Shown here piece after piece: positions 1-7,696 of a stretch of DNA of 16,588 nucleotides (the first letter of the stretch is position 1; the number at the start of each line of letters is the position of its first letter). The translations under genes were made by a program, and so were the position numbers. The stretch lies in NCBI GenBank assembly GCA_019424645.1, contig JAHYZB010000041.1:1-16588 (forward strand), given 5' to 3'. The notes beneath the pieces were generated by a model. It did not search any database and was not told where the DNA came from. It saw only the letters and a list, made by a program, of their open reading frames with translations. The DNA is from Oxalobacter formigenes. GTDB taxonomy: Bacteria > Pseudomonadota > Gammaproteobacteria > Burkholderiales > Burkholderiaceae_D.

Positions 1-177
1 TCCGAACTGGCGAACCACCAGATCAACATCGCCACCATGCAACTCCATCGCCACATCAAAGGCGGTCAGGCCGTCATGGTCATTGAATGTGATTCGACCA
101 TTCCCACCGAACTGGTTGATAAACTCAAACAAATGGAAGGCATCATGAAAGTGACCTTCTTAAACCACGAAAACTAA
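1..177 (+). CDS. sdaAB: L-serine dehydratase, beta subunit (3' end only, ACT domain)
   Basis: An open frame enters from the left edge and stops with TAA at 175-177, giving the last 58 residues of a protein. They read as the C-terminal part of an ACT domain, with the segments NIATMQLHRH, GGQAVMVIECDS and the ending GIMKVTFLN. This is the typical end of the beta subunit of the two-subunit iron-sulfur L-serine dehydratase. The alpha subunit begins only 9 bases after the stop codon on the same strand, which supports the identification and implies one transcript. The ACT domain probably has a regulatory or assembly role in this family. The start and most of the gene lie outside the window, so the upstream catalytic-lobe sequence cannot be checked. 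Confidence 0.85.
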   Translation, partial: SELANHQINIATMQLHRHIKGGQAVMVIECDSTIPTELVDKLKQMEGIMKVTFLNHEN

Positions 178-186
178 GGGTTTGAC

Positions 187-1080
187 ATGGCATTTCAATC
201 CATTCAACAAATGCTCGAACAGGCCGAGGCAAAAAACCTGCCGCTTTGGGAAACCATTCTCGAAGACGACGTCGCTTCCCAGAACCGTACACGTGAAGAA
301 TCACTGACCCAGATGCGCTACTTCTGGGAAGCCATGAAATCCTCAGGCGAACATTACAACCCGATATACCGTTCCAATAGCGGACTGGTGGGTGGCGATG
401 GCGAAAAAGTCAGCCTTGCCAGCGGCCAAGGCATCCTCTTCGGTGGCGATTTTTTAAATGACGTCATCGCACAGGCCCTGAAAGTCAGTGAATGCAACGC
501 TTGCATGAAACGCATCGTCGCCATGCCGACAGCAGGAGCCTGTGGCGTCCTTCCCGGCGTCCTGCTCCCGCTGGTTCGCGAACGCCTCATATCCGATGAA
601 TTCATCATACAGGCGCTCTACGTCGCCGCCGGATTCGGTCAGGTCATTGCCACACGCTCTTCCATCTCCGGGGCTGAAGGAGGCTGTCAGGCCGAAGTGG
701 GCACTGCTGCCGCCATGGGAGCCGCTGCCGTCACCTTTCTGGGGGGAGGCACCAACCAGATGTGTTCATACGCCTGTGCCATGGCCATCAGCAACCTGAT
801 GGGACTCGTTTGCGACCCGATTGCCGGACTCGTTGAAATTCCCTGCGTCCAGCGAAACGTCATTGGCGCGGTCAACGCCCTTTCCTGTGCAAACATGGCA
901 CTGGCTGGAGTCGAACACAAAATCCCGGCCGACGAAGTCATTGACGCCATGAGAGCCGTTGGCGACACCATGTCATCCGACCTGAAAGAAACCGCCCGCG
1001 GCGGCCTTGCCAATACCCCGACCGCCCGTATCCTCGTCAAGGAACTGATCCGGAAAAACCAGTACCATTCGGATAACTGA
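187..1080 (+). CDS. sdaAA: L-serine dehydratase, iron-sulfur-dependent, alpha subunit
   Basis: The 297-residue product is the catalytic alpha subunit of the anaerobic-type L-serine dehydratase, which converts L-serine to pyruvate and ammonia with an oxygen-labile [4Fe-4S] cluster instead of PLP. The cluster ligands can be assigned by spacing: Cys167 (SGAEGGCQAEVG), Cys209 and Cys220 (CDPIAGLVEIPCVQRN) are 42 and 11 residues apart, the same spacing as Cys343/385/396 of E. coli SdaA. Other family segments are MPTAGACGVLPG near 113-124 and the C-terminal DLKETARGGLANTPTA near 265-280. The length of about 300 residues is normal for a separate alpha subunit. The ATG follows the beta-subunit stop by 9 bases with a weak AAGGG ribosome-binding site, so the pair is probably coupled. 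A hairpin at 1104-1133 closes the unit. The enzyme likely acts in the cytosol in serine breakdown or pyruvate supply. Confidence 0.95.
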   Translation: MAFQSIQQMLEQAEAKNLPLWETILEDDVASQNRTREESLTQMRYFWEAMKSSGEHYNPIYRSNSGLVGGDGEKVSLASGQGILFGGDFLNDVIAQALKVSECNACMKRIVAMPTAGACGVLPGVLLPLVRERLISDEFIIQALYVAAGFGQVIATRSSISGAEGGCQAEVGTAAAMGAAAVTFLGGGTNQMCSYACAMAISNLMGLVCDPIAGLVEIPCVQRNVIGAVNALSCANMALAGVEHKIPADEVIDAMRAVGDTMSSDLKETARGGLANTPTARILVKELIRKNQYHSDN

Positions 1081-1103
1081 CGTACCAGCTGCAGTGACAT
1101 TCA

Positions 1104-1133
1104 GGGATGAGCTTTTGAACAAAAGCTCATCCC
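1104..1133. terminator. 13-bp perfect hairpin after sdaAA
   Basis: A perfect inverted repeat has arms GGGATGAGCTTTT (1104-1116) and AAAAGCTCATCCC (1121-1133) around the loop GAAC. It lies 23 bases after the sdaAA stop. No clear T-run follows, so it is either a weak intrinsic terminator or a 3' stabilising hairpin. Confidence 0.6.
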
Positions 1134-1272
1134 TCCGGTTGTATCAAACACGTCTTCCACATCCAGACTTCGTCAATACGAACACCGGACAGTCTTGTTC
1201 TTTAATAAAAAGGACAATAAATCCATCCTCTAGACTCTTATCATCCTCCGGTAGCAACTGAAAAATTTGCCT

Positions 1273-1285
1273 TGTCGAACCGACA
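1273..1285. promoter_or_regulatory. Short inverted repeat upstream of the first alpha/beta hydrolase
   Basis: The arms TGTCG (1273-1277) and CGACA (1281-1285) flank AAC, 70 bases before the chosen start codon. A 14-base segment here (TCGAACCGACACAC) matches 12 of 14 bases of a segment upstream of the second alpha/beta hydrolase at 6835-6848. The role is unknown; a shared regulator site is possible. Confidence 0.3.
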
Positions 1286-1355
1286 CACAAATTTTCATGT
1301 AAATGAAATAACTGCGGATTACCGTCTGCGAATTCATTCTGTTTCAGGTACCATC

Positions 1356-2399
1356 ATGAAAAAAATTCTGCTGACACTTTTTCTTTGTGCAATCAGTCTG
1401 TCGTGTCTCGCCGGAAAAGTCATGTCCGACGATCTGAAACCCAGGCACTATACCCTGTCAGATGTCGACCCTGAGGCCGTCCCTTATCTTGAAAAAGTCC
1501 CGAATCCCGACGACTTTGGAATGGATGCCATTATTGCTGCGCGAAAAGAGATAAACCAATCCCTGAGACAGATCAGGGCAACCCAATTCAACCCGAACGT
1601 CACGGTCATGGACGACTGGGTACCCGTCCCCGGTTCAACAGAAAAACTCCGCATCCGTGTCCACTATCCCGACAATGCCAAAAACGGACGGCATCCCCTC
1701 ATTTTTTACATTCACGGTGGGGGCATGATAATGGGCGTACCGGAACAGGACGAGGAAATGCTGTCTGCTTATGCAGCCGAAACAAATGCCGTCGTCGTTT
1801 CACCCGATTACAGGCTATCTCCGGAAAATCCCTATCCGGTCCCGTTTGACGATTGCTACATGACTTTCATGTGGATGAGCACAGGCGAAGGAGCCGCCCG
1901 ATACCATATCGACTCCTCCCGCGTCGCTCTGGGAGGAGACAGTGCAGGTGCCAATCTGGCAACAGCCCTCGTCCTGAAAATACGTAATGAAAAGAAGATT
2001 CACATCCGGCTGCTGCTGGCGATCTATCCGTTTTACGATGAAACCGTCAGTAGCGCCACAGGACAATCCAGCTTCGATGCCAAACTGGCGCTTACCCCTG
2101 ACATGTGCCGTGAACTCTGGAAATATTACCGTGGCAATTATGTGGGTAATTCGCCTTACCTCGATCCTTTCATCGAAACCGACTTTACGAACATGCCACC
2201 GGTTTTCATTACAAGCGGCACCGTAGATCCCCTCTTCGGGCCCGCGCTGGCCTATTCCGAAAAACTGGAAAAAGCCGGAGTCAGAGTCAAAAGCAAATGG
2301 TACGAAGGCGGCGTACACGGCTTCGACGACTTTCCGACCAGACAGACGAATGAAGCCATAGCCGACTGGACAAAGGCACTGAAAACCGCGCTCAAATAA
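1356..2399 (+). CDS. Alpha/beta hydrolase, HSL (family IV) esterase/lipase-like, probably exported
   Basis: The 347-residue product has the complete signature of the hormone-sensitive-lipase-type esterase family: the oxyanion motif HGGG at 120-123 (FYIHGGGMIMG), the nucleophile motif GDSAG with Ser196, Asp291 in GTVDPLFG and His321 in GGVHGFDDF. This predicts hydrolysis of small carboxylic esters; the substrate is unknown. The ATG at 1356 is chosen because it opens a typical signal peptide (MKK, a hydrophobic stretch LLTLFLCAISL, then SCLA with likely cleavage before GK). The frame stays open back to 1272, but the extra 28 residues would bury the signal peptide. The cysteine near the cleavage site does not sit in a good lipobox, so a periplasmic or secreted protein fits better than a lipoprotein. 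The ribosome-binding site is weak (CAGG). It is a single gene, convergent with metE. Confidence 0.85.
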   Translation: MKKILLTLFLCAISLSCLAGKVMSDDLKPRHYTLSDVDPEAVPYLEKVPNPDDFGMDAIIAARKEINQSLRQIRATQFNPNVTVMDDWVPVPGSTEKLRIRVHYPDNAKNGRHPLIFYIHGGGMIMGVPEQDEEMLSAYAAETNAVVVSPDYRLSPENPYPVPFDDCYMTFMWMSTGEGAARYHIDSSRVALGGDSAGANLATALVLKIRNEKKIHIRLLLAIYPFYDETVSSATGQSSFDAKLALTPDMCRELWKYYRGNYVGNSPYLDPFIETDFTNMPPVFITSGTVDPLFGPALAYSEKLEKAGVRVKSKWYEGGVHGFDDFPTRQTNEAIADWTKALKTALK

Positions 2400-2425
2400 A
2401 CCTGTACGGCAGAGTAAATGCAAAC

Positions 2426-2461
2426 TGCCGGATACGGACTTCGATTCATCCATACCCGGCA
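2426..2461. terminator. Imperfect hairpin between convergent hydrolase and metE genes
   Basis: The arms starting TGCCGG (2426) and ending CCGGCA (2461) can pair over 12 positions with two mismatches, leaving a 12-base loop. It lies in the 80-bp gap between two convergent genes, where a bidirectional terminator is expected. There is only a short T-rich stretch (ATTTT) after it on the plus strand. Confidence 0.4.
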
Positions 2462-2479
2462 AGTCATTTTAAATGCGGA

Positions 2480-4777
2480 TCAGAAAACCGTTTCACGCAT
2501 CAACTTTGCCCCTTTCACCATATTGTCCAGTGCTTCAAAGGTTTCCTTCCATTGACGGGTCTTCAGCCCGCAATCCGGATTGACCCACAGACGGTCCGCA
2601 TCGATAACCTTCGATGCCTGCTTCAGGAGGGAAACCATTTCCCCGACCGACGGCACACGAGGCGAGTGGATATCATAAACGCCCGGCCCGATCTCGTTCG
2701 GATAACTGAAGTCCCTGAATCCCTTCAACAGCGTCATATCGCCACGGCTGGCTTCCAGCGTAATCACGTCAGCATCCAGACTCGCGATATCCGGCATGAT
2801 ATCGTTGAACTCGGCATAACACATATGCGTGTGGATTTGCGTATCGTCGCCAACGCCGCAGGAAGCGATCCGGAAAGCGCGACATGCCCAGTCCAGATAA
2901 GCCTGCCAGTTGTGACGGCGCAGCGGCAAGCCCTCACGCAAGCCCGGCTCGTCGATCTGGATAATACCGATACCCGCTTTTTCCAGATCAGCCACTTCGT
3001 CACGAATCGCCAGAGCGATCTGGTCGGCGACAACCGATCTCGCCTCATCATCGCGTACGAAAGACCATTGCAAAATCGTGATCGGCCCCGTCAGCATCGC
3101 CTTCATCGGCTTGTCGGTCAGACTTTGCGCAAACTTCGTCCATTCAACCGTCATCGCATCCGGTCTGGAAACGTCCCCGTAAATAACCGGTGGCTTGACA
3201 CAACGGGAACCGTAAGACTGTACCCAGCCATTGGAGGTCATGGTCATGCCATCCAGAAATTCCCCGAAATACTCGACCATATCGTTCCGTTCCGGCTCAC
3301 CGTGAACGAACACATCCAGACCCAGCTTTTCCTGCTGGGCAATACAGAAAGCGATTTCTTCCTGCATGGCCTTTCTATAGTCGGTTTCAGACAGGGAACC
3401 GCGTTTGAAAGCAGCACGCGCCGAACGGATCTGTGGCGTTTGCGGGAAAGAACCGATCGTCGTCGTTGGGAAAACAGGCAATTTGAAACGCTTGCGTTGC
3501 AAAGCCTGACGAACCCTGAAAGTCGAACTGCGACGATCCATGCCTTCTTTCAAGTCGCCTACCCGTTTGGCAACCTGTACATTGTGAACCCAGTCCCCTT
3601 TTCTCAGTTCAACAGTCTGCCTGGAACTCTCCAGCGCCCTGGCAATGGCAGCGTCCCCATGTTGCAGGCCGTCTTTCAGGGCACGAACTTCTTCCAGTTT
3701 TTCGGCTGCGAACGCCAGACACTGCTTCAGACGCGGGTCCATCTTCGTTTCCGCTTCCAGCGAGAAAGGAACGTGCAGGAGAGAACAGCTTGGGCCAACC
3801 CAGAGATTTTCACGTCCAGCCAGTTCAGGTGCCCTCAGAACAGCCAGAGCCTTGTCCAGATCGGCCTTCCAGATATTGCGACCATCGATCACACCGACGG
3901 AAAGCACTTTATCAGCTGGCCACTTGGCGGCCACTTCCCTGATATCTTCCATACCTCTGACGGCGTCGACATGCAAACCGGCGACCGGTAATTTGCTGAT
4001 GGCGTCGAAGTGCCCGGCCAGAGACGAGAAATACGTCGTCAGCAACAGCTTGACCGGTTCTTTCGACAATTCGGCATACGTACCGTCAAAAGCGGACAAC
4101 CACTTATCATCGATATCCAGACCCAGAACCGGTTCATCCATCTGAACCCATTCAACCCCTTCTTCATGCAGACGGGAAAGAATCTGGCGATAAACCGGCA
4201 ACAGTTTCGGCAACAGCGACAAACGATCGAAACCGTCCACCTTTTCACGGCCCAGATACAGGAAGCTTACCGGCCCCAGCAAGACAGCCTTGACGGAATG
4301 CCCCTGCGCTTTCGCTTCCTTCACTTCATCGAACAGGCGTTCACTATTAACGGAAAAAGCGGTATCGGCGAAAAATTCCGGAACCATATAATGGTAATTC
4401 GTATCGAACCATTTCAACATCGACATGGCCTGTCCGGATTCCGTCGTCAGACTGCCGCGAGCCATCGCAAAATAGCGTTCCAGTTCCGGCGTATCCTTTT
4501 TGAAACCGAAACGGGCCGGTTCGCACCCTAACAACTGGATATGATTCAAGACATGGTCATAAAAAGCGAAATCGCCGACGGTAACCCAGTCCAGGCCGGC
4601 CTTTTTCTGCAAATCCCAGTGACCGGCACGCAATTGCCTGCCCATCGCAACCAGATTCTTTAAATCCGGATTCGTGTCATCCGGTTCCGAACTGCTCTTC
4701 CAATACGTTTCAAGCGCGGCTTTCAATTCCCGCTGCGCGCCCATGCGTGGAAAACCCAATATATGACTGCAAATCAT
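2480..4777 (-). CDS. metE: 5-methyltetrahydropteroyltriglutamate-homocysteine methyltransferase (cobalamin-independent methionine synthase)
   Basis: The 765-residue product catalyses the last step of methionine synthesis, moving the methyl group from 5-methyltetrahydropteroyl-polyglutamate to homocysteine without vitamin B12. The zinc site is complete: His651 and Cys653 (HTHMCYAEF), Glu675 (TLEASRGD) and Cys736 (NPDCGLKTR) have the same spacing as E. coli His641/Cys643/Glu665/Cys726. The N-terminal half begins with ILGFPRMGAQRELK, and the C-terminal barrel starts near FPTTTIGSFPQT, as usual for this two-barrel enzyme of about 755-765 residues. The ATG is preceded, 7 bases upstream, by a good Shine-Dalgarno AGGGAG (plus-strand 4785-4790). 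The gene is divergent from metR, the classic arrangement in which MetR activates metE with homocysteine as co-effector. It acts in the cytosol. Confidence 0.97.
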   Translation of the reverse strand: MICSHILGFPRMGAQRELKAALETYWKSSSEPDDTNPDLKNLVAMGRQLRAGHWDLQKKAGLDWVTVGDFAFYDHVLNHIQLLGCEPARFGFKKDTPELERYFAMARGSLTTESGQAMSMLKWFDTNYHYMVPEFFADTAFSVNSERLFDEVKEAKAQGHSVKAVLLGPVSFLYLGREKVDGFDRLSLLPKLLPVYRQILSRLHEEGVEWVQMDEPVLGLDIDDKWLSAFDGTYAELSKEPVKLLLTTYFSSLAGHFDAISKLPVAGLHVDAVRGMEDIREVAAKWPADKVLSVGVIDGRNIWKADLDKALAVLRAPELAGRENLWVGPSCSLLHVPFSLEAETKMDPRLKQCLAFAAEKLEEVRALKDGLQHGDAAIARALESSRQTVELRKGDWVHNVQVAKRVGDLKEGMDRRSSTFRVRQALQRKRFKLPVFPTTTIGSFPQTPQIRSARAAFKRGSLSETDYRKAMQEEIAFCIAQQEKLGLDVFVHGEPERNDMVEYFGEFLDGMTMTSNGWVQSYGSRCVKPPVIYGDVSRPDAMTVEWTKFAQSLTDKPMKAMLTGPITILQWSFVRDDEARSVVADQIALAIRDEVADLEKAGIGIIQIDEPGLREGLPLRRHNWQAYLDWACRAFRIASCGVGDDTQIHTHMCYAEFNDIMPDIASLDADVITLEASRGDMTLLKGFRDFSYPNEIGPGVYDIHSPRVPSVGEMVSLLKQASKVIDADRLWVNPDCGLKTRQWKETFEALDNMVKGAKLMRETVF

Positions 4778-4802
4778 GAAATCTCTCCCTTTAAAGACAA
4801 GT

Positions 4803-4831
4803 TTGAAAAATCATAGCCAGCCGTGTAACAT
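4803..4831 (+). promoter_or_regulatory. Predicted metR promoter, overlapping the metE promoter
   Basis: TTGAAA (4803-4808) and TAACAT (4826-4831) are 17 bases apart on the plus strand. The pair overlaps the metE promoter almost completely, so polymerase bound at one would exclude the other. That would fit the known mutual control of metE and metR in enteric bacteria. The -10 box is imperfect, so confidence is limited. Confidence 0.4.
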
Positions 4832-4838
4832 AATTCAA
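4810..4838 (-). promoter_or_regulatory. Predicted metE promoter
   Basis: Read on the minus strand, a -35-like TTGAAT (plus 4833-4838) and a -10-like TATGAT (plus 4810-4815) are separated by exactly 17 bases, 33 bases from the metE start codon at the -10 end. The -35 overlaps a TTCA-AA-TGAA inverted repeat (4834-4843), a suitable place for MetR to bind and activate. This was read by eye and has not been tested. Confidence 0.5.
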
Positions 4839-4843
4839 ATGAA
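4834..4843. promoter_or_regulatory. Candidate MetR half-site pair (TTCA-N2-TGAA)
   Basis: This is an inverted repeat with 4-bp arms in the metE-metR gap, covering the metE -35 region. The enteric MetR site is TGAA-N5-TTCA; here the same half-sites occur in the opposite order with a 2-base gap, so the match is only suggestive. No full enteric-type site was found in the gap. Confidence 0.35.
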
Positions 4844-4873
4844 AGTTTTTTTAAAAATACATAAGTTTTTCTA

Positions 4874-5785
4874 ATGATAGACCTCAAACACCTCAGAACC
4901 CTCCTTGCCCTGCGCAAAACAGGCAACCTGACCAAATCGGCGGAAATGCTGTGCCTGACCCAGTCTGCCCTGTCCCAGCAAATCCGGCTCCTAGAATCCG
5001 ATTACGGTACCCTTTTCGAACGAAAAACCGTACCGATCGCTTTCACCGCCGTTGGACATTGTCTGCTGGAACTGGCCGACAAAATCTTTCCGGCTATTGA
5101 AGAAACAGAACGTAATCTGATGCGTTTGAAAGATGGAACGGCAGGCACGCTCCGGATCGTCGTCGAATGCCACACCTGTTTCGACTGGCTGATGCCGACA
5201 ATGGACGTTTTCCGCACCCACTGGCCAGAAGTGGAACTCGACATCATTTCCGGCTTTCATAGCGATCCCGTCGGTCTTCTCCATCAACGACAGGCCGATC
5301 TGGCCATCGTCGGTAATCCCGAGCCTGAACCGAACATTACCTACTTGCCCCTGTTCGAATACGATATCGTCGCCCTTTTGTCCAACAGCCATCCCCTGAA
5401 CAGGGAATCCTTCCTTTCCCCTCATCATTTCGCAGGACAGACACTGATCACCTATCCCGTAGCTGATGACATGCTCGACATCATGCAACAGGTCCTGATA
5501 CCGGCAAAAATATCGCCGGAACGTCGTACCTCCGAATTGACAATCGCCATTCTCCAGCTGGTTGCCAGTGGACGCGGAATCGCTGCACTCCCCTTATGGG
5601 CTATCAAAAACTACCTAGACAGGAACTATATTTCGTCAAGACCCGTCACCGAAAACGGGCTCAAGGGAAAATTGTACGCGGCCGTCTGCACCGAAATGAG
5701 TTCGAAGGCTTACATCAATGATTTCGTCAAACTCATCCGGGAAAGAAGCCTTATCGAATTGCCCGGCATACGCCTGTTGGGCTGA
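4874..5785 (+). CDS. metR: LysR-type transcriptional regulator MetR
   Basis: The 303-residue protein has an N-terminal winged helix-turn-helix (about residues 5-60; LTKSAEMLCLTQSALSQQI) followed by a LysR-type effector domain. Several segments recall E. coli MetR: the opening MIDLKHLRTLLALR, VECHTCFDWLMP, and GIAALPLWAI followed by KLYAAV. In enteric bacteria MetR activates metE and other methionine genes with homocysteine as the signal. Divergent placement 96 bp from metE makes the same job likely here. The start at 4874 has no clear Shine-Dalgarno, but the predicted protein begins exactly where family members begin. No clear terminator follows; the next 391 bases are A+T-rich and non-coding. 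Confidence 0.93.
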   Translation: MIDLKHLRTLLALRKTGNLTKSAEMLCLTQSALSQQIRLLESDYGTLFERKTVPIAFTAVGHCLLELADKIFPAIEETERNLMRLKDGTAGTLRIVVECHTCFDWLMPTMDVFRTHWPEVELDIISGFHSDPVGLLHQRQADLAIVGNPEPEPNITYLPLFEYDIVALLSNSHPLNRESFLSPHHFAGQTLITYPVADDMLDIMQQVLIPAKISPERRTSELTIAILQLVASGRGIAALPLWAIKNYLDRNYISSRPVTENGLKGKLYAAVCTEMSSKAYINDFVKLIRERSLIELPGIRLLG

Positions 5786-6176
5786 TCAAAACACTTGAAC
5801 ATGAATATCCGTACAGTCTTTACAAAAAACTTTTTTACAACAATAACTTATCAATAAAAATCACAAAACGCTTTTAAAGCCGCAAAAATGTTTCTTTATA
5901 TCAAGATTTACAGGTATTATATAACTTAAACATATACTTATATTTATTGACCTGATAATTTTCCACTGATAATGTTTACACTTGACAATAAGGCAAAGTG
6001 TTAAAAACCAATACTGGGAAGTTTATCAATATTAACCCATACTTATCATCCTTTTTTGCCACTGTTTTCCGCAGGAAACATTCATCAATTTGCCAATATT
6101 GCGATTCGTCCGTCAAATGAGAAATTCCCGATTTTTGATGGATTTTTTTAAATATTGAACACATACGCACAAACAC
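5786..6176. other. A+T-rich intergenic region, 391 bp, no gene seen
   Basis: There is no convincing coding frame. The stretch is far richer in A and T than its neighbours, with many runs of A or T. It contains one good promoter-like pair (5947-5975) reading toward the double-HTH gene. No strong hairpin, tandem repeat or tRNA-like fold was found. It could bind nucleoid proteins or carry an untranslated leader of about 195 bases. Confidence 0.6.
5947..5975 (+). promoter_or_regulatory. Predicted promoter for the double-HTH gene
   Basis: TTGACC (5947-5952) and TAATGT (5970-5975) are separated by 17 bases. The likely start of transcription, near 5982, would leave a leader of about 195 bases before the ATG at 6177. 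Confidence 0.45.
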
Positions 6177-6755
6177 ATGCCAAGACTGAAAAAAAAGGGA
6201 ACCTCTAATCTGGATACCCTTCCCAACGTTGTCATGGTAGAGCCTTCCAATGCGGAACTCGTTTCCGTAAAAAAGCATGCCAGGACTACCCGAAACGCTA
6301 AAAACAGAAAAAGAAACCAAAAAGACCCTATTGAACTGTCTCCCGACCAAAAGGAACTGGTCAATATCAAAAATTCTCTCGGTTTAAGACATCAGGATTA
6401 CGCCATCCTTCTGGGAATCGGCCTTCCCCGTCTTTCGTCATACACCTATGGACGTACGGCATCTGTTCCGGCCGACGTCATGAAAACAGCCCGCCAGCTC
6501 CTGGAAGAAAATGCCGAAGCGACCCGGCTGTTAAAGGAAAAATTCAACCGGCCCATGTCTGAAATACTTCTCGAATGGGAAAACAGTCTGGGTACGTCTT
6601 CCGATGCCGAAATGGCAGGCCTGATCGGCGTTGTCACCATGACGATCAACCGGTGGCGCAAAAACGAAACCAAGCCGGACCTTTCCGCCCTGAACCGTTA
6701 CGACCGTATCGTCAACCTCGTTGCCAATAACATCAAACAACTGGTTTCCCGATAA
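6177..6755 (+). CDS. Orphan DNA-binding-like protein with two helix-turn-helix-like segments
   Basis: I do not recognise a named family for this 192-residue protein. Residues 1-50 are very basic (RLKKKG, ARTTRNAKNRKRNQK) and look disordered. Two similar units follow. The first is about 58-110 (LVNIKNSLGLRHQDYAILLG then LPRLSSYTYGRTASVPADVM). The second is about 128-182 (MSEILLEWENSLGTSSDAEM then TMTINRWRKNETKPD). Each looks like a Cro/XRE-type helix-turn-helix: an alanine- or leucine-rich first helix, then a recognition-like helix ending in a basic or tyrosine-rich turn. This suggests DNA binding, possibly by one chain to two half-sites. No effector domain, signal peptide or membrane segment is seen. 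The ATG lacks a Shine-Dalgarno. A terminator-like hairpin follows at 6778-6804, so it is probably transcribed alone. Confidence 0.75.
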   Translation: MPRLKKKGTSNLDTLPNVVMVEPSNAELVSVKKHARTTRNAKNRKRNQKDPIELSPDQKELVNIKNSLGLRHQDYAILLGIGLPRLSSYTYGRTASVPADVMKTARQLLEENAEATRLLKEKFNRPMSEILLEWENSLGTSSDAEMAGLIGVVTMTINRWRKNETKPDLSALNRYDRIVNLVANNIKQLVSR

Positions 6756-6777
6756 AACATCGCCATCTTTGCCAATG

Positions 6778-6804
6778 GCTCCCGTCAATTGATCTGACCG
6801 GAGC
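6778..6804 (+). terminator. Probable intrinsic terminator after the double-HTH gene
   Basis: The arms GCTCC.GTCA and TGAC.GGAGC pair over 9 bp with one C-C mismatch and a 7-base loop. They are followed by a T-rich tail (TATTTTTGTATTTT). It lies 23 bases after the stop codon. Confidence 0.6.
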
Positions 6805-6817
6805 TATTTTTGTATTT

Positions 6818-6842
6818 TGTCGAGTACAATATCAAATCGACA
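6818..6842. promoter_or_regulatory. Inverted repeat around a -10-like box, upstream of the second hydrolase
   Basis: TGTCGA (6818-6823) and TCGACA (6837-6842) are perfect 6-bp arms around 13 bases that include the -10-like TACAAT (6825-6830). No good -35 is visible, so the promoter would need an activator. Transcription starting near 6837 would exclude the upstream TTG start at 6817 and favours the ATG at 6904. Confidence 0.4.
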
Positions 6843-6903
6843 CACGAGTCATAACAGTCCCGTTTATAACGGTTTCCCGGAAACGATCACTTCAACAGAT
6901 GCC

Positions 6904-7659
6904 ATGAAAAGTAATTTCCCGTCAAACCTGCAAAATTTCGATTTTTCCATGATGCCCCCATCCATTCTGGGACATCTTTCTTTCCAGTTCTGCACCCCGG
7001 ACAAAGCCCCGTTTCCTGCGGGAACCCACTCCCTGAAACTGTCGCTTGGCATTGAAGGAGAAAGAGACACCATACTGGTCGTTCCCGAAGGACTGGAAAC
7101 CGGCAAACCCGTCAAATTGCTCGTCATGTTTCACGGGGCGGGCGGAAGTGCCGAAAAAGTCATGCCGTTTTTCAGGGACTGGGCCGAAAAAGAAAAATTT
7201 CTCCTGATGATTCCGCAATCCACCTACATTACCTGGGATTTGACAGTTGGCGGCAACGGCCCCGATCTGGAGAAACTGGAAAAAGGCCTTGAAGAAATCT
7301 CTTCCCGCTACACTATCGACAAGAACCATTTCGGTTTCTGCGGTTTTTCGGACGGTGCCAGCTATTCACTTTCCATCGGCTTGTCCAATGGTGAAATCGT
7401 CTCGCACGTCATCGCCCTTTCCGGCGGGTTCATGAACCTGTACGTTCCAAGGGGCAAACCACTCGTATTCATTGCCCACAGTCCAGAAGACGAACAGCTT
7501 CCGATGAAAACCAGCGGACTGCATCACTATAATGAATTGAAAAAAGAAGGCTATGACGTTGAATTCCTTGAATTCCACGGCCTTCACCTCATCCATCCGC
7601 CTGTCGTGGAAAAAGCAATGGAATTTTTCATCAACCGCAGCCCCGATCGTCCCCAATAA
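6904..7659 (+). CDS. Alpha/beta hydrolase, dienelactone hydrolase / phospholipase-carboxylesterase-like, cytosolic
   Basis: The 251-residue product has an alpha/beta hydrolase fold. The oxyanion region is LLVMFHGAGG (HGAGG at 77-81), the nucleophile is Ser149 in CGFSDGASYSLS, the likely acid is Asp196 in AHSPEDEQLP, and the likely base is His228 in EFHGLHLIHPP (His231 is an alternative). The HSPEDEQLP and GLH pattern resembles carboxylesterase/phospholipase and polyhydroxybutyrate-depolymerase-like families, but the substrate cannot be named. No signal peptide is present. The frame extends upstream to a TTG at 6817, but a -10-like box lies inside that extension, so the ATG at 6904 is preferred. 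Neither start has a clear ribosome-binding site. The gene is flanked by hairpins at 6778 and 7669 and is probably monocistronic. Confidence 0.8.
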   Translation: MKSNFPSNLQNFDFSMMPPSILGHLSFQFCTPDKAPFPAGTHSLKLSLGIEGERDTILVVPEGLETGKPVKLLVMFHGAGGSAEKVMPFFRDWAEKEKFLLMIPQSTYITWDLTVGGNGPDLEKLEKGLEEISSRYTIDKNHFGFCGFSDGASYSLSIGLSNGEIVSHVIALSGGFMNLYVPRGKPLVFIAHSPEDEQLPMKTSGLHHYNELKKEGYDVEFLEFHGLHLIHPPVVEKAMEFFINRSPDRPQ

Positions 7660-7668
7660 AACAATTGA

Positions 7669-7696
7669 CCGGCATTTTCCGGATTGGAAATGCCGG
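7669..7696 (+). terminator. Hairpin with pyrimidine-rich tail after the second hydrolase
   Basis: CCGGCATTTTCC pairs with GGAAATGCCGG, with a single bulged T and a 5-base loop. It starts 9 bases after the stop codon and is followed by a long C/T tract (7697-7739), so intrinsic termination is likely. Confidence 0.6.

Noticed and set aside
2552..3991. Long plus-strand open frame of 479 codons opposite metE
   Set aside because: It is the antisense shadow of metE, which is certain from its zinc ligands. The predicted product has no domain and a composition rich in Arg, Gln and His, as expected of a mirrored frame.
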